Notes: generated by a model not told the origin, from the letters alone. Shown: positions 27,305-36,627, counted from the first letter of the stretch. The stretch is DNA of 64,000 nt from Roseiconus nitratireducens (GCF_008629675.1 NZ_VWOX01000002.1:248001-312000), one strand, 5' to 3'. Numbers and translations: made by a program.

Positions 27305-29372
27305 CACTGTGAGGCTCGCTTTGCGGGGTGTACTTTCGTCGAAACGGCTCACTGAGCACGACGTGTTTGATCAACGTTTGAATTCGATAATCGTCGGCCG
27401 CTGTTTCCTGGGCGATTAGGTCGACGGCCGCCCGGTCCGATGCGTCCAGTCGTCGAGCGAGCGCGAAGGAAAGCACGTGGCCGGAAAAGCCACGTGCAAA
27501 GCGGTCCTTTTCCGCCAGGATCGCGTCCTTGAACTCGATCACGTCGCCAAACGCATGCTTTTGGAAAAGCACGCCTGACATATCGACATCCCGCCCGTTC
27601 TGGTAGCTGTCTCGCCAGACGCCGATCGGGTTGTAATTCTCCAACGCGAACCCCAAGGGGTCGATTTGTTCATGACAGCCGCGGCAATCGGCTCGCTCAC
27701 GATGCGCCGACAACCTCTCGCGCAACGTCAGCTGCTCTTCACCACCTGGCGGCTTTTCTGGCAACGGCGGCACGTCGGCCGGAGGCGGATCAGGTGGGTC
27801 GTTGAAGATGACCGACGCCAACCAGGCTCCGCGTGTGATCGGCTGGGTTCGATTCGGTCCCGAAGTCATGGTCATCACCGCCGCATTGGTGATCAGACCT
27901 CCGTAACGTCGATCGTTGACCGGCAGACGGTCAAATGTCAACGTTGTCACTTCGCCGCTGTGTCGATTCTTTCGCACCTCCGCGGGAATCTCTTCTCTAT
28001 ACGCTTCCCGCAACAACAACGATCGGTACGTGAAATCGGAGTCAATGAACTGAGTGATCGATTGGTTCTCGATCAAGACTGTTTCGAACAACAGCAACGG
28101 CTCCACCATCATGTGCATGCTGTCGCGGTACTTCGCGAAGTAAAACTCCGGGAATTGCTCGGGATCCGGCAAGGATGAGATGATGCGATCCAACTGCAGC
28201 CATTGGGCGGGAAAGCTGTCACAGAATCGCTTGATTTTCCGGTCACGCAGCATTCGGTCCACTTGCCCCGACAGAACGTTTGCGTCCTGCAACTTGCCGG
28301 CACTGGCCAAATCGCTCAGTTCCTTGTCCGGAAGACTCCCCCACAGAAAGAATGACAACCGAGACGCGAGCTCGAAGTCGGTCAGCGGAGACGTTTCTTG
28401 CTCTCGCGTGCCTCCGTCGTACAAATACAAGAAGTTGGGCGAGGCGATCGCCGCAGCAGCCACGGCCTTCATCGCATCGGTAAACGGAACGCCTCGGTGG
28501 ATCTGCCTGATCACGAACGATGTGTAGCGATTCAGCAATTCGTCGGAAACCTTTCGACGAAATGCCCGCCCCAGGAACCATTGCATCCGATCGCGCACGA
28601 TCACGTCGATTTCATCCTGACCTGCCGACGGCGGGGCAAAGAAATCGTTCCAAATCCCCACGCGTCGCGGCGTGAAATCGGGACTCTGAGTGATCGACTG
28701 GCTCAGCTTCAAAAAGGATTCCATCAACAGTGGCGACAACGACAAATGATCCGCCTGGTTGTCGAAACCGTGCTCGGCGCGAAGGTCCTGAGGAAACATC
28801 GCGACACCAGCCAATCGTGGCTCGATCAACTGAGATTTTCCCAGGGGTCGACTTCCAACAACCACCGTGTCGGCCATCACGCCGGTTTCGGGGCGGAAAT
28901 AGTCTCGATGCACCCGCACCATCTTTTCCGGCAGCGTGAAGACCACGCAATCCAACTGAAACAGATCGACCACCGCATTGTTGTACTGGAACCGATTCAA
29001 GCGGCGGATCGGTGCCTGGCTCCTTTCGGCCTGGTCCGACAAGGATTGATGCAACGCCTCGCGCAGCGTCTGCAGCAGCATCGTCCGCTGAACGCTGGAC
29101 AGTTGCGATGCATCCTCGGGCGGCATTTCGCGGTGTTCGATCACCCGAATCAGATCATCAAACAACTCCGCTTCCCGAGCACTCGCCTTCCCGTTCTGCC
29201 ACGTCATCGTCAACAAATTGACGTCGCCATTGACCTCACCGTCTTGACCGTGGCACTGAACACAGTGCTGTTGCAGCGTCGCGCGCAGCGAATCCCCCGC
29301 GTCATCGACGGCGACGCCCCGTTGGGTCGCAACGACCAAGCAGATCGCGATGAATAAGAATCGAGAAATCAC
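27291..29372 (-). CDS. Planctomycete cytochrome c with DUF1587/1595/1592/1588/1585
   Basis: A large exported haem protein of about 693 aa. GTG 29372 gives a signal peptide directly (ISRFLFIAICLVVATQRGVA); a start at 29453 would add 27 Pro-rich residues. The first haem site is CVQCHG in the N-terminal planctomycete-type cytochrome domain. Then come DUF1587 (RRLNRFQYNNAVVDLF), DUF1595 (RAFRRKVSDELLNRY), DUF1592 (ELASRLSFFLWGSLPD), DUF1588 with a second haem site CRGCHE (DPLGFALENYNPIGVWRD), and DUF1585 at the end. It overlaps the DUF1552 gene by 14 bp. The pair is thought to be a redox module, but its substrate is unproven. Confidence 0.9.
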   Translation of the reverse strand: MISRFLFIAICLVVATQRGVAVDDAGDSLRATLQQHCVQCHGQDGEVNGDVNLLTMTWQNGKASAREAELFDDLIRVIEHREMPPEDASQLSSVQRTMLLQTLREALHQSLSDQAERSQAPIRRLNRFQYNNAVVDLFQLDCVVFTLPEKMVRVHRDYFRPETGVMADTVVVGSRPLGKSQLIEPRLAGVAMFPQDLRAEHGFDNQADHLSLSPLLMESFLKLSQSITQSPDFTPRRVGIWNDFFAPPSAGQDEIDVIVRDRMQWFLGRAFRRKVSDELLNRYTSFVIRQIHRGVPFTDAMKAVAAAAIASPNFLYLYDGGTREQETSPLTDFELASRLSFFLWGSLPDKELSDLASAGKLQDANVLSGQVDRMLRDRKIKRFCDSFPAQWLQLDRIISSLPDPEQFPEFYFAKYRDSMHMMVEPLLLFETVLIENQSITQFIDSDFTYRSLLLREAYREEIPAEVRKNRHSGEVTTLTFDRLPVNDRRYGGLITNAAVMTMTSGPNRTQPITRGAWLASVIFNDPPDPPPADVPPLPEKPPGGEEQLTLRERLSAHRERADCRGCHEQIDPLGFALENYNPIGVWRDSYQNGRDVDMSGVLFQKHAFGDVIEFKDAILAEKDRFARGFSGHVLSFALARRLDASDRAAVDLIAQETAADDYRIQTLIKHVVLSEPFRRKYTPQSEPHSDVSD

Positions 29373-29565
29373 GGTGCAGGGCAACCAAAGGGGTGGGCAA
29401 GCAGGGGCGGGAAAGGCGGGTTCCTGTGAGACGGGCACTTCCGTTGATGACACGGTTGCGACCTGAATTTCTCACTGGAATTGTACTTCAGAATACGGTC
29501 CCACCTTCGCACCCGCAAGAAATCGGTGGATGCGTCCTGTGAACGAGATCCGCAAATTCACCAAC

Positions 29566-30531
29566 CTACCGGGCCTGGGCCCCATCTTCTTTCGTGTTTC
29601 GATCACGAATCACGGTCGCCTGATCGGTCGGCGAAATCGACGGGTCGACATACTTCGCCAGATCCCGCAGGGCAATGACCTGATAATCCTGACTTGCCAG
29701 GTAGTGCAAATAGGCCTCAAAGCGATCGCGCCGGCTACTGACCCAGTCATGAGCGGTGTCGGGCACGCCATGGAATTGCAGAATCGCGATGCGACCCTCC
29801 TTGGCCTGCTGGACCGCCTGAATGAAGTCCTGCAGATCCCAATCGGGACGGGCGTCTCCCGCCGATGGCAGCAAGTACGGGTGATGCTTCCCGGGCTGGA
29901 ATGCGACACCGCGTCCGCCCTCGTACGGAAACTCCGGCGCCCCTCCTCGACGGGCGAACAGAATGCCATGTTCTTTCAGGGTGTTGAACGCTTTGGGGGT
30001 CCGTGCGTTTCCAGGCCACGCGAACGTCACCGGTTTGGGAATGCCGTGATCCTGGCACTGCTTTTCGATCGCTTCCAACTGTTCCGGCAACCGCTGGTAG
30101 GTCTTTTCGGTGATTCCCAGATGATCGCGGGTATGGTTTCCGATCTCAAACCCGTCGTCGTGCAGTTGGCGGATCTGTTCCCAGGTCAGGTAGTCCTCCT
30201 TATTGGTTGCAAAGTCCCAACCTTCGGTAATGAAGAACGTTGCACCAAATCCGTACTTCATCAACAACGGGCGCACGACCGTGTAATGCGACTTCGATGA
30301 ATCATCAAATGTCAGTACGACCAGTCGTTCAGGGATCGGTTGACGCTCGGCCGTCGGAGAATCACTTGGAGGATCCTGTGCCCATCCCACGGCCGACATC
30401 GACAGGACGCAAACAATGCCGATGGTCAACCACGTTTGACGGAAACTTCGACCCGTGCTGCCAAAACTCCTCAGGACCTTAGAAATTCGACCGTGCTGGC
30501 AACATTGGAAACCGGAGAGCGTTTGATTCAT
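29566..30531 (-). CDS. Polysaccharide deacetylase (NodB domain)
   Basis: Predicted exported carbohydrate esterase family 4-type deacetylase, 321 aa. A signal anchor lies at about residues 34-51. The NodB motifs are LTFDDSSKSHY (motif 1, metal Asp), GNHTRDHLG (motif 2, His pair) and FAWPGNARTPKAF (motif 3, with Trp-Pro in place of the usual Arg). A C-terminal ILQFHGVPDT segment supplies the last catalytic His. Its ATG overlaps the stop of the upstream 87-aa gene as ATGA, which fixes the start and suggests coupled translation. Likely removes N- or O-acetyl groups from a cell-envelope or exogenous polysaccharide. Confidence 0.88.
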   Translation of the reverse strand: MNQTLSGFQCCQHGRISKVLRSFGSTGRSFRQTWLTIGIVCVLSMSAVGWAQDPPSDSPTAERQPIPERLVVLTFDDSSKSHYTVVRPLLMKYGFGATFFITEGWDFATNKEDYLTWEQIRQLHDDGFEIGNHTRDHLGITEKTYQRLPEQLEAIEKQCQDHGIPKPVTFAWPGNARTPKAFNTLKEHGILFARRGGAPEFPYEGGRGVAFQPGKHHPYLLPSAGDARPDWDLQDFIQAVQQAKEGRIAILQFHGVPDTAHDWVSSRRDRFEAYLHYLASQDYQVIALRDLAKYVDPSISPTDQATVIRDRNTKEDGAQAR

Positions 30532-30791
30532 TTCCCAGACCGTTTATTGAAGATGGCGATCACTGCGATGATGCATCCCACACCGAGCAGCAGGAGCCAG
30601 ATGAGAGGGTCCAATCGCAAACCGAAGACGAAGCGGACCGCCCAGGCGCCCAGGATGAACAGCAATGCCATCGTGGCCCACCCGACGGAAGACGCACGAT
30701 TCCGTTCCGGCTGGTTCTGATCGGGGATTGGGACCGGGTCGTATGGATTGGGCTTCTGATCTTGACGTTCATCCGGCTGGGAGCCGTTCAT
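30528..30791 (-). CDS. Small membrane protein with N-terminal NPYDP motif, 87 aa
   Basis: The first 35 residues are polar and Pro/Asn/Gln-rich (KPNPYDPVPIPDQNQ). Two hydrophobic segments follow (about 37-56 and 62-80) and the tail is basic. It ends in an ATGA overlap with the deacetylase gene. The N-terminal NPY-x-P motif recurs in at least five other membrane proteins of this window. Function unknown. Confidence 0.7.
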   Translation of the reverse strand: MNGSQPDERQDQKPNPYDPVPIPDQNQPERNRASSVGWATMALLFILGAWAVRFVFGLRLDPLIWLLLLGVGCIIAVIAIFNKRSGK

Positions 30792-30800
30792 CCGACGCTC

Positions 30801-32366
30801 CTACGGGTCGACGAATTGCGGATTGACCTCCATCATCTCAGCGCCCACTTCTGTTCGCCACACCTTCAACATGGATTTTAACTCGGCAGCCTTGTCTGGC
30901 AGGGTATCGGACAGATCATTCTTCTCGCCCGGGTCACTGCGGAGATTGAAAAGCTGGTGGGTGCCATTTTCAAAGTATTCGATCAGCTTGAAGTCTCCCG
31001 ACCTGACGGCTCCCCCGGGACTTTGCATTCCGTGATTGCTGTAGTGGGGAAAATGCCAGTAAATCGCCTGGCGATCGATCCGCTTCTCGCCACGAAGCAG
31101 CGGTACCAGACTCACTCCGTCCTGATGTTGCTCGGGTAATGGATCCAGGCCAGCCATCTCCAGGATCGTTGGGTACAAATCCGTGCTGATGACCGGTGTG
31201 GGACAGACCGCACCGGCACGACCGTCGCCCGTCCATCGGATGATCAGCGGGACTCGAATACCACCCTCGTACAGCCAGCCTTTCCCGGCCCTCAGGGGCA
31301 GATTCGAGGTGGAGAAGGCTTTGTCCAATCGATCGCTGGGGATTCTGCGCCGCGGATTTCCGAAATTGGCCGCCGACATTCCTCCGTTGTCCGAAAAGAA
31401 AACGATGATCGTTTCGTCATGGATCTTCAATTCTTCCAACAGCCCGATCAGTCGGCCCAGGCTACGATCAACCGACTGGACCATCGCGGCAAACTGAGGA
31501 TTGTCCTGTCGCTGCTTGATTTTGACAGTTCGCCGCGGCAAGACGCGGAAACCCGACCAACCGGGGCGACTCATGAGTTCACTCAGTTCCGAACGCGACA
31601 ACGAAACCTCGTCATCTGGATTCCCCTCGAGCCCATATTCGGGGCCATCGAAAACGCGGGCATCAAATGCTTGCTCGTATTGATCCACCAATTCCTTGGG
31701 GCCTTGAATCGGATCATGGACCGCAAAATGCGCCAGATACAAGAAGAACGGGGACTGTTGGTTTGCTCGAATGAAATCGACGGCATGATCGGTCAAACAA
31801 TCTGTCAGGTAGCTGCCGTCATCAGCAACCAATCCTTCCATCTGGAACGGCGCGAAATAGCCTGCTTTTGGCCAACCCTTGTTCCAGCGTGGGACCTGCA
31901 TCTCAAAGCCTTGGCTGGTCGGTCCCAGGGGCTCTTCCCCCAGATGCCACTTCCCCAGGTGCGCGGTGCGATACCCGTGATCCCTAAAGACCTCGGCCAA
32001 CGTGACCTCATCGCTGGGAACCGCCGGCTCGATCTCCGCATTGAGCAGGCGTTGAAACGGGAAATCCTTTCGACCGGGCAACCAGTCCGTTAACTTCAGA
32101 CGAGCCGGATACTTGCCAGTCAGAATGCTTGCGCGAGTCGGGGAACACACGTGGCATGCGGCGTAGGCATCGGTGAACCGTACGGCCGACTGTGCAAACC
32201 GATCGATGTTGGGCGTTTGGTAGGAAGGGCTTCCGTAGCATCCCAGATCGCGCCATCCCAGATCATCCACCAGGAACAGGACCACATTGGGCGGCCGTTC
32301 AACCGCCATCGTCCGCCCCCCCAACACCAACACCGCGGCCGCCAGGCAAGCGATTATCCACTTCAT
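30801..32366 (-). CDS. Secreted sulfatase (N-acetylgalactosamine-6-sulfatase/arylsulfatase A type)
   Basis: Fifth sulfatase of the window, 521 aa. ATG 32366 is preceded by GGGGGAG and opens a signal peptide (MKWIIACLAAAVLVLGG); a start at 32471 would add 35 unlikely residues. VDD is at 33-35 and the signature CSPTR at 74-78 (Cys74 the formylglycine precursor, Thr replacing Ser as is permitted). GKWHLGEEPLGPTSQGFE and FFSDNGGMS mark the arylsulfatase A/GALNS subgroup. The gene lies just upstream of the small NPYDP protein and the deacetylase in the same direction (9-bp gap), so the three may form an operon. Likely substrates are sulfated amino- or galacto-sugars. Confidence 0.92.
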   Translation of the reverse strand: MKWIIACLAAAVLVLGGRTMAVERPPNVVLFLVDDLGWRDLGCYGSPSYQTPNIDRFAQSAVRFTDAYAACHVCSPTRASILTGKYPARLKLTDWLPGRKDFPFQRLLNAEIEPAVPSDEVTLAEVFRDHGYRTAHLGKWHLGEEPLGPTSQGFEMQVPRWNKGWPKAGYFAPFQMEGLVADDGSYLTDCLTDHAVDFIRANQQSPFFLYLAHFAVHDPIQGPKELVDQYEQAFDARVFDGPEYGLEGNPDDEVSLSRSELSELMSRPGWSGFRVLPRRTVKIKQRQDNPQFAAMVQSVDRSLGRLIGLLEELKIHDETIIVFFSDNGGMSAANFGNPRRRIPSDRLDKAFSTSNLPLRAGKGWLYEGGIRVPLIIRWTGDGRAGAVCPTPVISTDLYPTILEMAGLDPLPEQHQDGVSLVPLLRGEKRIDRQAIYWHFPHYSNHGMQSPGGAVRSGDFKLIEYFENGTHQLFNLRSDPGEKNDLSDTLPDKAAELKSMLKVWRTEVGAEMMEVNPQFVDP

Positions 32367-32528
32367 CCGTCCACTCCCCCATTCGTGCCGCCCATCGACT
32401 CTGTCGCTGCCATCCACCGAACAACGTTGGTGGAAAGACATTTTAATCGCCGTCAGGCCACTAAGATGCATGCATCACTCCGGTGGTGCCACGAATCAAT
32501 CGCTCAGGGGCTTCTCTGGTGGGACCAG

Positions 32529-32729
32529 TCAACGGAACAACGCGGACACCCAACCAATGATCGCATCGAAGGTCCGCATCAGAATCGCGGGCACAACGAC
32601 GGACGCGAGCCACAAGAGAAAGATGGAAGCGATCATCAAGCCGAACGGGAACGGTAATCGATGTTTCTCTTTTTGCGGCTTCGGCTTGGTCTCGTTCGGT
32701 GGCTGGTACGGATTTTCGCTCAAAACCAA
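32529..32729 (-). CDS. Small membrane protein with N-terminal NPYQPP motif, 66 aa
   Basis: SENPYQPPNETKPKPQKEKH forms a polar, basic N-terminus, followed by one long hydrophobic segment (about residues 30-52) and a short second one. The start is TTG, at 32729 or 32723. Same architecture as several other NPY/NPF-starting proteins in the window. Function unknown. Confidence 0.6.
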   Translation of the reverse strand: MVLSENPYQPPNETKPKPQKEKHRLPFPFGLMIASIFLLWLASVVVPAILMRTFDAIIGWVSALFR

Positions 32730-32798
32730 GTCCGTTCAGACGGTGGCGATGCAGATATCGAAGGGCAATGCCAATGCGGCCATCTAGGAACACGCCTT

Positions 32799-32960
32799 CT
32801 AAAAGATACTCCACATCGTCACCCCGATCGCAGTCGCGGAGGCAACGACCAACACGAACGTGAACACCAACACGATATTCACCGGCTCTTGGTTCTGATC
32901 GACCGGCCGCGGCTGGACGTCGTGATCCGGCGGGGGCTCAAAGGGGTTCAGGTCGCTCAC
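32799..32960 (-). CDS. Small membrane protein with N-terminal NPFEPP motif, 53 aa
   Basis: From GTG 32960 the product reads SDLNPFEPPPDHD, then a Gln/Asn/Pro-rich stretch and a single membrane helix (VNIVLVFTFVLVVASATAIG) to the C-terminus. A longer upstream frame has no protein-like character. Single-pass membrane protein of unknown function, one of the NPF/NPY group. Confidence 0.55.
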   Translation of the reverse strand: MSDLNPFEPPPDHDVQPRPVDQNQEPVNIVLVFTFVLVVASATAIGVTMWSIF

Positions 32961-33185
32961 TACTGATCCGCATGATGCTCTCGAAACCGCCACAATGCCG
33001 CGACGATGCCTATAGACCAGACTTTTGGACCAACGCCTGGCGGGGCCGCACGGCCTTGAGGTAGCTACGCTCGCCAGAGCGACGAAGATGCCGCTCCGCC
33101 ACCATTTGACGACGGTAACAAGCGCGACTACGAGCGGAGCCAACTTCCCGCTGCAAGGCACCGTTGCCCAGCAAGTGGACCGCGG

Positions 33186-33289
33186 ACCAGATGGGTGGGA
33201 ACGCTCAGAGGCATTCCGGCCGGTAAATCACTGGTTTTTGCAAAAGAGGCGACGGTGGGATTCGAACCCACGAATAAAGGATTTGCAAT
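33186..33289 (+). repeat. Left attachment-site repeat (tRNA-distal end)
   Basis: Matches 47090-47193 at a constant offset of 13904 bp; the differences are at 33190, 33199, 33213 and 33235. From 33236 to 33289 the match is exact and covers the tRNA 3' half up to the anticodon loop. Identity stops at 33290. Confidence 0.88.
33247..33289 (-). pseudogene. Truncated tRNA-Cys 3' fragment
   Basis: 43 nt identical to the 3' part of the tRNA-Cys at 47151-47223 (acceptor 3' strand, T arm, variable region and 3' part of the anticodon arm). The 5' half is missing, so no functional tRNA can form. It is the remnant left at the far end of the integrated element. Confidence 0.9.
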
Positions 33290-33508
33290 TCGTCCCGTGA
33301 CGCCGGCTTTTCATGCTGAAAAACCCCGTTTCGGCTAATTCCCATGGTACCAGATATGCAAATTCGTTTGCAGCAATTCGCGTCAAATGGCGGTATCGAC
33401 AGTTGATCGGTATTTGCCGGTACTGAAGCGATCGCGGCGAGCGATGCAGTCCTGCATGGCCTTGATGGAGTACTACGAGACGCACGCAAAGGTACCGCAC
33501 CAGGAAAA

Positions 33509-34648
33509 CTACGGCAGTCGCGGCTTGCAGATTGCCGGCGGGACTGCCTGCTGCGGGATGGGCGGAGGCGTTGCGGTGGGGAACTCTGTGTCTCCTTTGG
33601 GAACTGCCAAGGCGGCCGCCCATCGATATGGCGAGGCCGTTACCTGCAGATCCAGCGAAGACGTCAACCACTCACTTGCACTGTGATTCGCCTGATTCCA
33701 ATCAGCCCAATCGATCCATACGCGAACGGAAAGCCCAGTTTCATCGCGAAGTCGCTTGAGCATCTGCAGCAATCGACTGCCAACACCCGCACGACGATAC
33801 TCCGGCCGTACAAAGAAGTCTTCCACCTCAAGGTATTTGCCCCGCCGTAATGCGATGTACCATCCTTTCCGTTCGTCGGCAGCGGCATCGAAGACTTCTC
33901 CAATGTGAATCATCGAATCTGGAAGCGGCGGCATTCCAAAGTTCAGTTGGTCCCACTCTATTTCATTGTGATCACCTTCCAGATTCTGAAAAAAAACGGG
34001 CAGTCTTCCTCCGCGTGGAATCGCGTATCCCCCGAAAAAGAAACGGTCGAAATAATCGAACGACAGATGTCCATATCCGGAATTCCCCCAGCCAGGGCCC
34101 CATGAGTTGGCAAAAGTAAAAAAGTCGCGGAAGGCGTTGACCGCCCCCACGCTCACGCAGTGCCCTCCAATTGGATGATCAGACGAGCTCGGAAGTTTGA
34201 TCAGCCCGTCGCTGTGATACCACTGCTCAAAAATATCAAACGCGCAGGCCGGTAATTGCCCGGATCCAATAAAGCGACTGCATGACGCCGCGTCGCGAAC
34301 CCGTTGATACCACCAGGCTCGATTCAGTTTTGCGGCCGCATCAAGGCCCTCTGGTTCTGTCCAGGGCCAACTGTCACCATCGGAGGCCGGACTCCACAAT
34401 CGTTCTTCGACGGAGCCCCAGCCCATCATTACGCGTGCCACGGATATCGGCCAGCTTCCTACTGAACCTTCGCCGGGGAGCGTGCCTTCAAGTTGTCGCG
34501 CACGGATCCAAAGATAGTCCCCACTGGTCGGCCCTTGGCCCTGCGAAGCTAAACGCTCAGCAAAGTGGTCAAATTCTGGCACAAAGTTCTCCAAAGGCGG
34601 TGTCCGGGAAGCCGGCGGAGCGACAGTGAGCCCGGGGCCGGGAATCAA
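33509..34648 (-). CDS. Papain-like (C1-type) domain lacking Cys, fused to GNAT acetyltransferase
   Basis: A cytoplasmic 379-aa two-domain protein. Residues about 25-215 resemble the C1 peptidase fold: GHCVSVGAVN carries the candidate His163 and FANSWGPGWGNSGYGHL the Asn181 and the NSWG-x-WG-x-x-GYG signature. At the place of the GSCGSCWAF helix it reads GSVGSWPISVA (61-71), so the catalytic Cys is absent. Residues about 245-350 are a GNAT domain with DFFVRPEYRRAGVGSRLLQM, matching the acetyl-CoA-binding RxxGxG loop at 286-290. The TTG start overlaps the TGA of the upstream HExxH gene (TTGA), so the two are probably coupled. Function unknown; it might bind rather than cut a protein and acetylate it. 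Confidence 0.75.
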   Translation of the reverse strand: MIPGPGLTVAPPASRTPPLENFVPEFDHFAERLASQGQGPTSGDYLWIRARQLEGTLPGEGSVGSWPISVARVMMGWGSVEERLWSPASDGDSWPWTEPEGLDAAAKLNRAWWYQRVRDAASCSRFIGSGQLPACAFDIFEQWYHSDGLIKLPSSSDHPIGGHCVSVGAVNAFRDFFTFANSWGPGWGNSGYGHLSFDYFDRFFFGGYAIPRGGRLPVFFQNLEGDHNEIEWDQLNFGMPPLPDSMIHIGEVFDAAADERKGWYIALRRGKYLEVEDFFVRPEYRRAGVGSRLLQMLKRLRDETGLSVRVWIDWADWNQANHSASEWLTSSLDLQVTASPYRWAAALAVPKGDTEFPTATPPPIPQQAVPPAICKPRLP

Positions 34649-35751
34649 GCGTCGTCTTGTGATCGCAGTTTAGCATTTTCGGCAATCCATTTTATCTCGT
34701 CCGCCCCGCGAACTTCCGCGATTAATGCGGGCATCACACCCGCTGACCAGATCATGACCGCATCCGCGAACTGAGTGATCCAGTCTGGATACCTCTGTTT
34801 CACGCTATTAAGCATTCTTACGAGACGCTCCATTGGCGAGGGGTACTCCGCGCCCGCCCTTGATTTGAACCCCAAGTTCTCATCGGTTGACCGACAGGCT
34901 TCAAGCAACACCTGAACACAGAACATGATACACGCACCCGCAACGCGGTAGTTTGCATCCAACGCCGCATCACGGTTCTCGTTTCGTAGGTCAGCGGGCG
35001 CAAGCAGCAGCGTCAACGCGAGATCATCGGCCGCAAACTCGTTGTGGAACCGTTCCACTGCACTGATCGACTCCAAAGATTCGTCGCAGTGTCCGTGTAG
35101 CACGTGAGCATACTCATGTGAAACGGCGAACAGTTCGGCGAAATATACAATCTGATCCAAGAAAGCCTGGCGTTGCCCCATGGGTATTTCATGCCGTGGC
35201 GCATGGTACACGGTGTGTTTATCTACAAGTGAATCGTATATCTCTACTAGAGAACTGATCGCTTGGGACTGCGTCCAACCCGACGGGGCGAAACCCGCAA
35301 TCTCCGACAGTGGTCGGGAGCCACTTGGCGATTCAAGCATTATGAAATCAAGGCTGTGACAGAAGACCTTGCATACTCGGTAAATAACCTGGAATAGTTC
35401 AGCACGCACCGTGACCAAGTAGCCACCTGGAGCGTTAACCGCCCCCGCGTTCGCGAAACCCGTAGGCAATGTTCTCAGCAGAACTTTGCCGGGCAGATTG
35501 GCGTTGCACGCCCGCACGGCAGATTCCACTTCGGCTTGTATCTGATCGAGAATGTAGTCGTAGACTTGATGAAATGGTCTGCATTGGAACATTGATGCGA
35601 CCTGATTCGCTTCGTCTTCCGTGGCCCCAGCTTCTTGGAGCAATTTCACCTGTGATTCAAAGTCACTTTCGCTGCATACTTCTTTTCCGAGCGGATCCGA
35701 ACGTAGCTTTTCCAAGTAGTACGATTCGATGCGATCGAGGTCAGAGTTCAT
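34645..35751 (-). CDS. HExxH zinc metallopeptidase-like protein, 368 aa
   Basis: A soluble putative zinc peptidase. The motif HEYAHVLHGH starts at residue 212, and NEFAADDLAL at 237-246 provides the third ligand Glu and an ExxAD pattern as in M48-type and related gluzincins. The N-terminal 200 residues are helical and unrecognised (KLLQEAGATEDEANQVASMF, VYHAPRHEIPMGQRQAF). No signal peptide or membrane helix is seen, unlike HtpX or Oma1. ATG 35751 has GGGAG about 12 bp upstream. It is the first gene of a two-gene unit with the Cys-less papain/GNAT fusion, inside the integrative element. Confidence 0.75.
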   Translation of the reverse strand: MNSDLDRIESYYLEKLRSDPLGKEVCSESDFESQVKLLQEAGATEDEANQVASMFQCRPFHQVYDYILDQIQAEVESAVRACNANLPGKVLLRTLPTGFANAGAVNAPGGYLVTVRAELFQVIYRVCKVFCHSLDFIMLESPSGSRPLSEIAGFAPSGWTQSQAISSLVEIYDSLVDKHTVYHAPRHEIPMGQRQAFLDQIVYFAELFAVSHEYAHVLHGHCDESLESISAVERFHNEFAADDLALTLLLAPADLRNENRDAALDANYRVAGACIMFCVQVLLEACRSTDENLGFKSRAGAEYPSPMERLVRMLNSVKQRYPDWITQFADAVMIWSAGVMPALIAEVRGADEIKWIAENAKLRSQDDA

Positions 35752-35842
35752 TGACTTCGAAATCTCCCAAAACAAGGCGTTCTCGCCCCGTCGCGTGTGG
35801 CGATAGCAGCAGCGCAGCGTCGCGTGAGAGACCTGATTCAGT

Positions 35843-36421
35843 CTATTTCGTCCACGCTCCGGAGCCGGCCGGATGCCAAACTAGGCGATCGTTGTGATCT
35901 TTCTGTCCATTGGCATTCCAGAAGAAACGGTCATCGAAGATCAAAAGCCGTATGTCTTCACGCGGAAAACGCAGCTGAGTTGCCACGGAATTCTTCTCTT
36001 CCTCGACGCCGTTCTTGTGCTTCGAGTCGTTTCCTGACCATTCTCCACCCGGCAGTCTCCGCAGAACGAGCCCGTCGTCGCTTCGAAACTCCGTCCGTGT
36101 GACCTCATCGTCGCCTTCGCGTCGTGTCTCCTTGATGACGTCCTCGCGACCGATCGTCTTGAAGAATGTCGTCGCTGCATCATTCGTGGGTTCGAGATAC
36201 AACGCTTCTTTGAACGAGTTTGAAGCCTTCTCGATATCGCCTGCCGATATCGCTTTCTGGCCAATGGCAACAAGCTTCACAACTGCCCGACGTTCGGCAG
36301 CCTCGATTGCGTCTTCGTATTCTCGCATCACTTGGCCAATCGTCGGGACCTGATCTGCCTCTTGGGCTCCGGCGGCTCCAGGAAACAAAACGCTGGCCAG
36401 CACGATGAATCGCATAAACAC
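35843..36421 (-). CDS. Secreted protein with TPR-like helices, 192 aa
   Basis: Signal peptide MFMRFIVLASVLFPGAAGAQ. Residues about 30-90 form amphipathic helices with TPR-like spacing (KAISAGDIEKASNSFKEALY followed by LEPTNDAATTFF). The C-terminal half is charged (REGDDEVTRTEFRSDDGLVL) and ends with an aromatic segment (DDRFFWNANGQ). No enzyme motif. It lies upstream of the HExxH gene with a gap of about 90 bp, in the same direction. Role unknown. Confidence 0.65.
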   Translation of the reverse strand: MFMRFIVLASVLFPGAAGAQEADQVPTIGQVMREYEDAIEAAERRAVVKLVAIGQKAISAGDIEKASNSFKEALYLEPTNDAATTFFKTIGREDVIKETRREGDDEVTRTEFRSDDGLVLRRLPGGEWSGNDSKHKNGVEEEKNSVATQLRFPREDIRLLIFDDRFFWNANGQKDHNDRLVWHPAGSGAWTK

Positions 36422-36627
36422 TATAGGACATCCTTCTTGATACGTTGTGATGAGAGTCCGCTGCGATGAAGCAATGGAGGCAAGCGGGAAAGGCCGTTAA
36501 CGAATCTCGGCCAGGGGCAATCCGAGTTTAGCGATGCATCGGCATCAGGGCTCGGAAAACCGGCGACTCCGGACCTCGCAGTTGCCAATGTGCGGCTCCG
36601 AAGCCGCCGGAATAAGTCCCAGCGATG

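Noticed and set aside
28398..29357. 319-codon plus-strand frame opposite the cytochrome gene
   Set aside because: Antisense shadow of the DUF1592-type gene with two haem motifs.
33247..33289. Possible second tRNA-Cys gene
   Set aside because: Only the 3' 43 nt are present; the 5' acceptor strand and D arm are missing.
33387..33686. Plus-strand frame opening MAVSTVDRYLPVLKRSRRAM at the left island end
   Set aside because: The first 45 codons look protein-like, but the rest overlaps the papain/GNAT gene in antisense and there is no ribosome binding site; at most a gene remnant.
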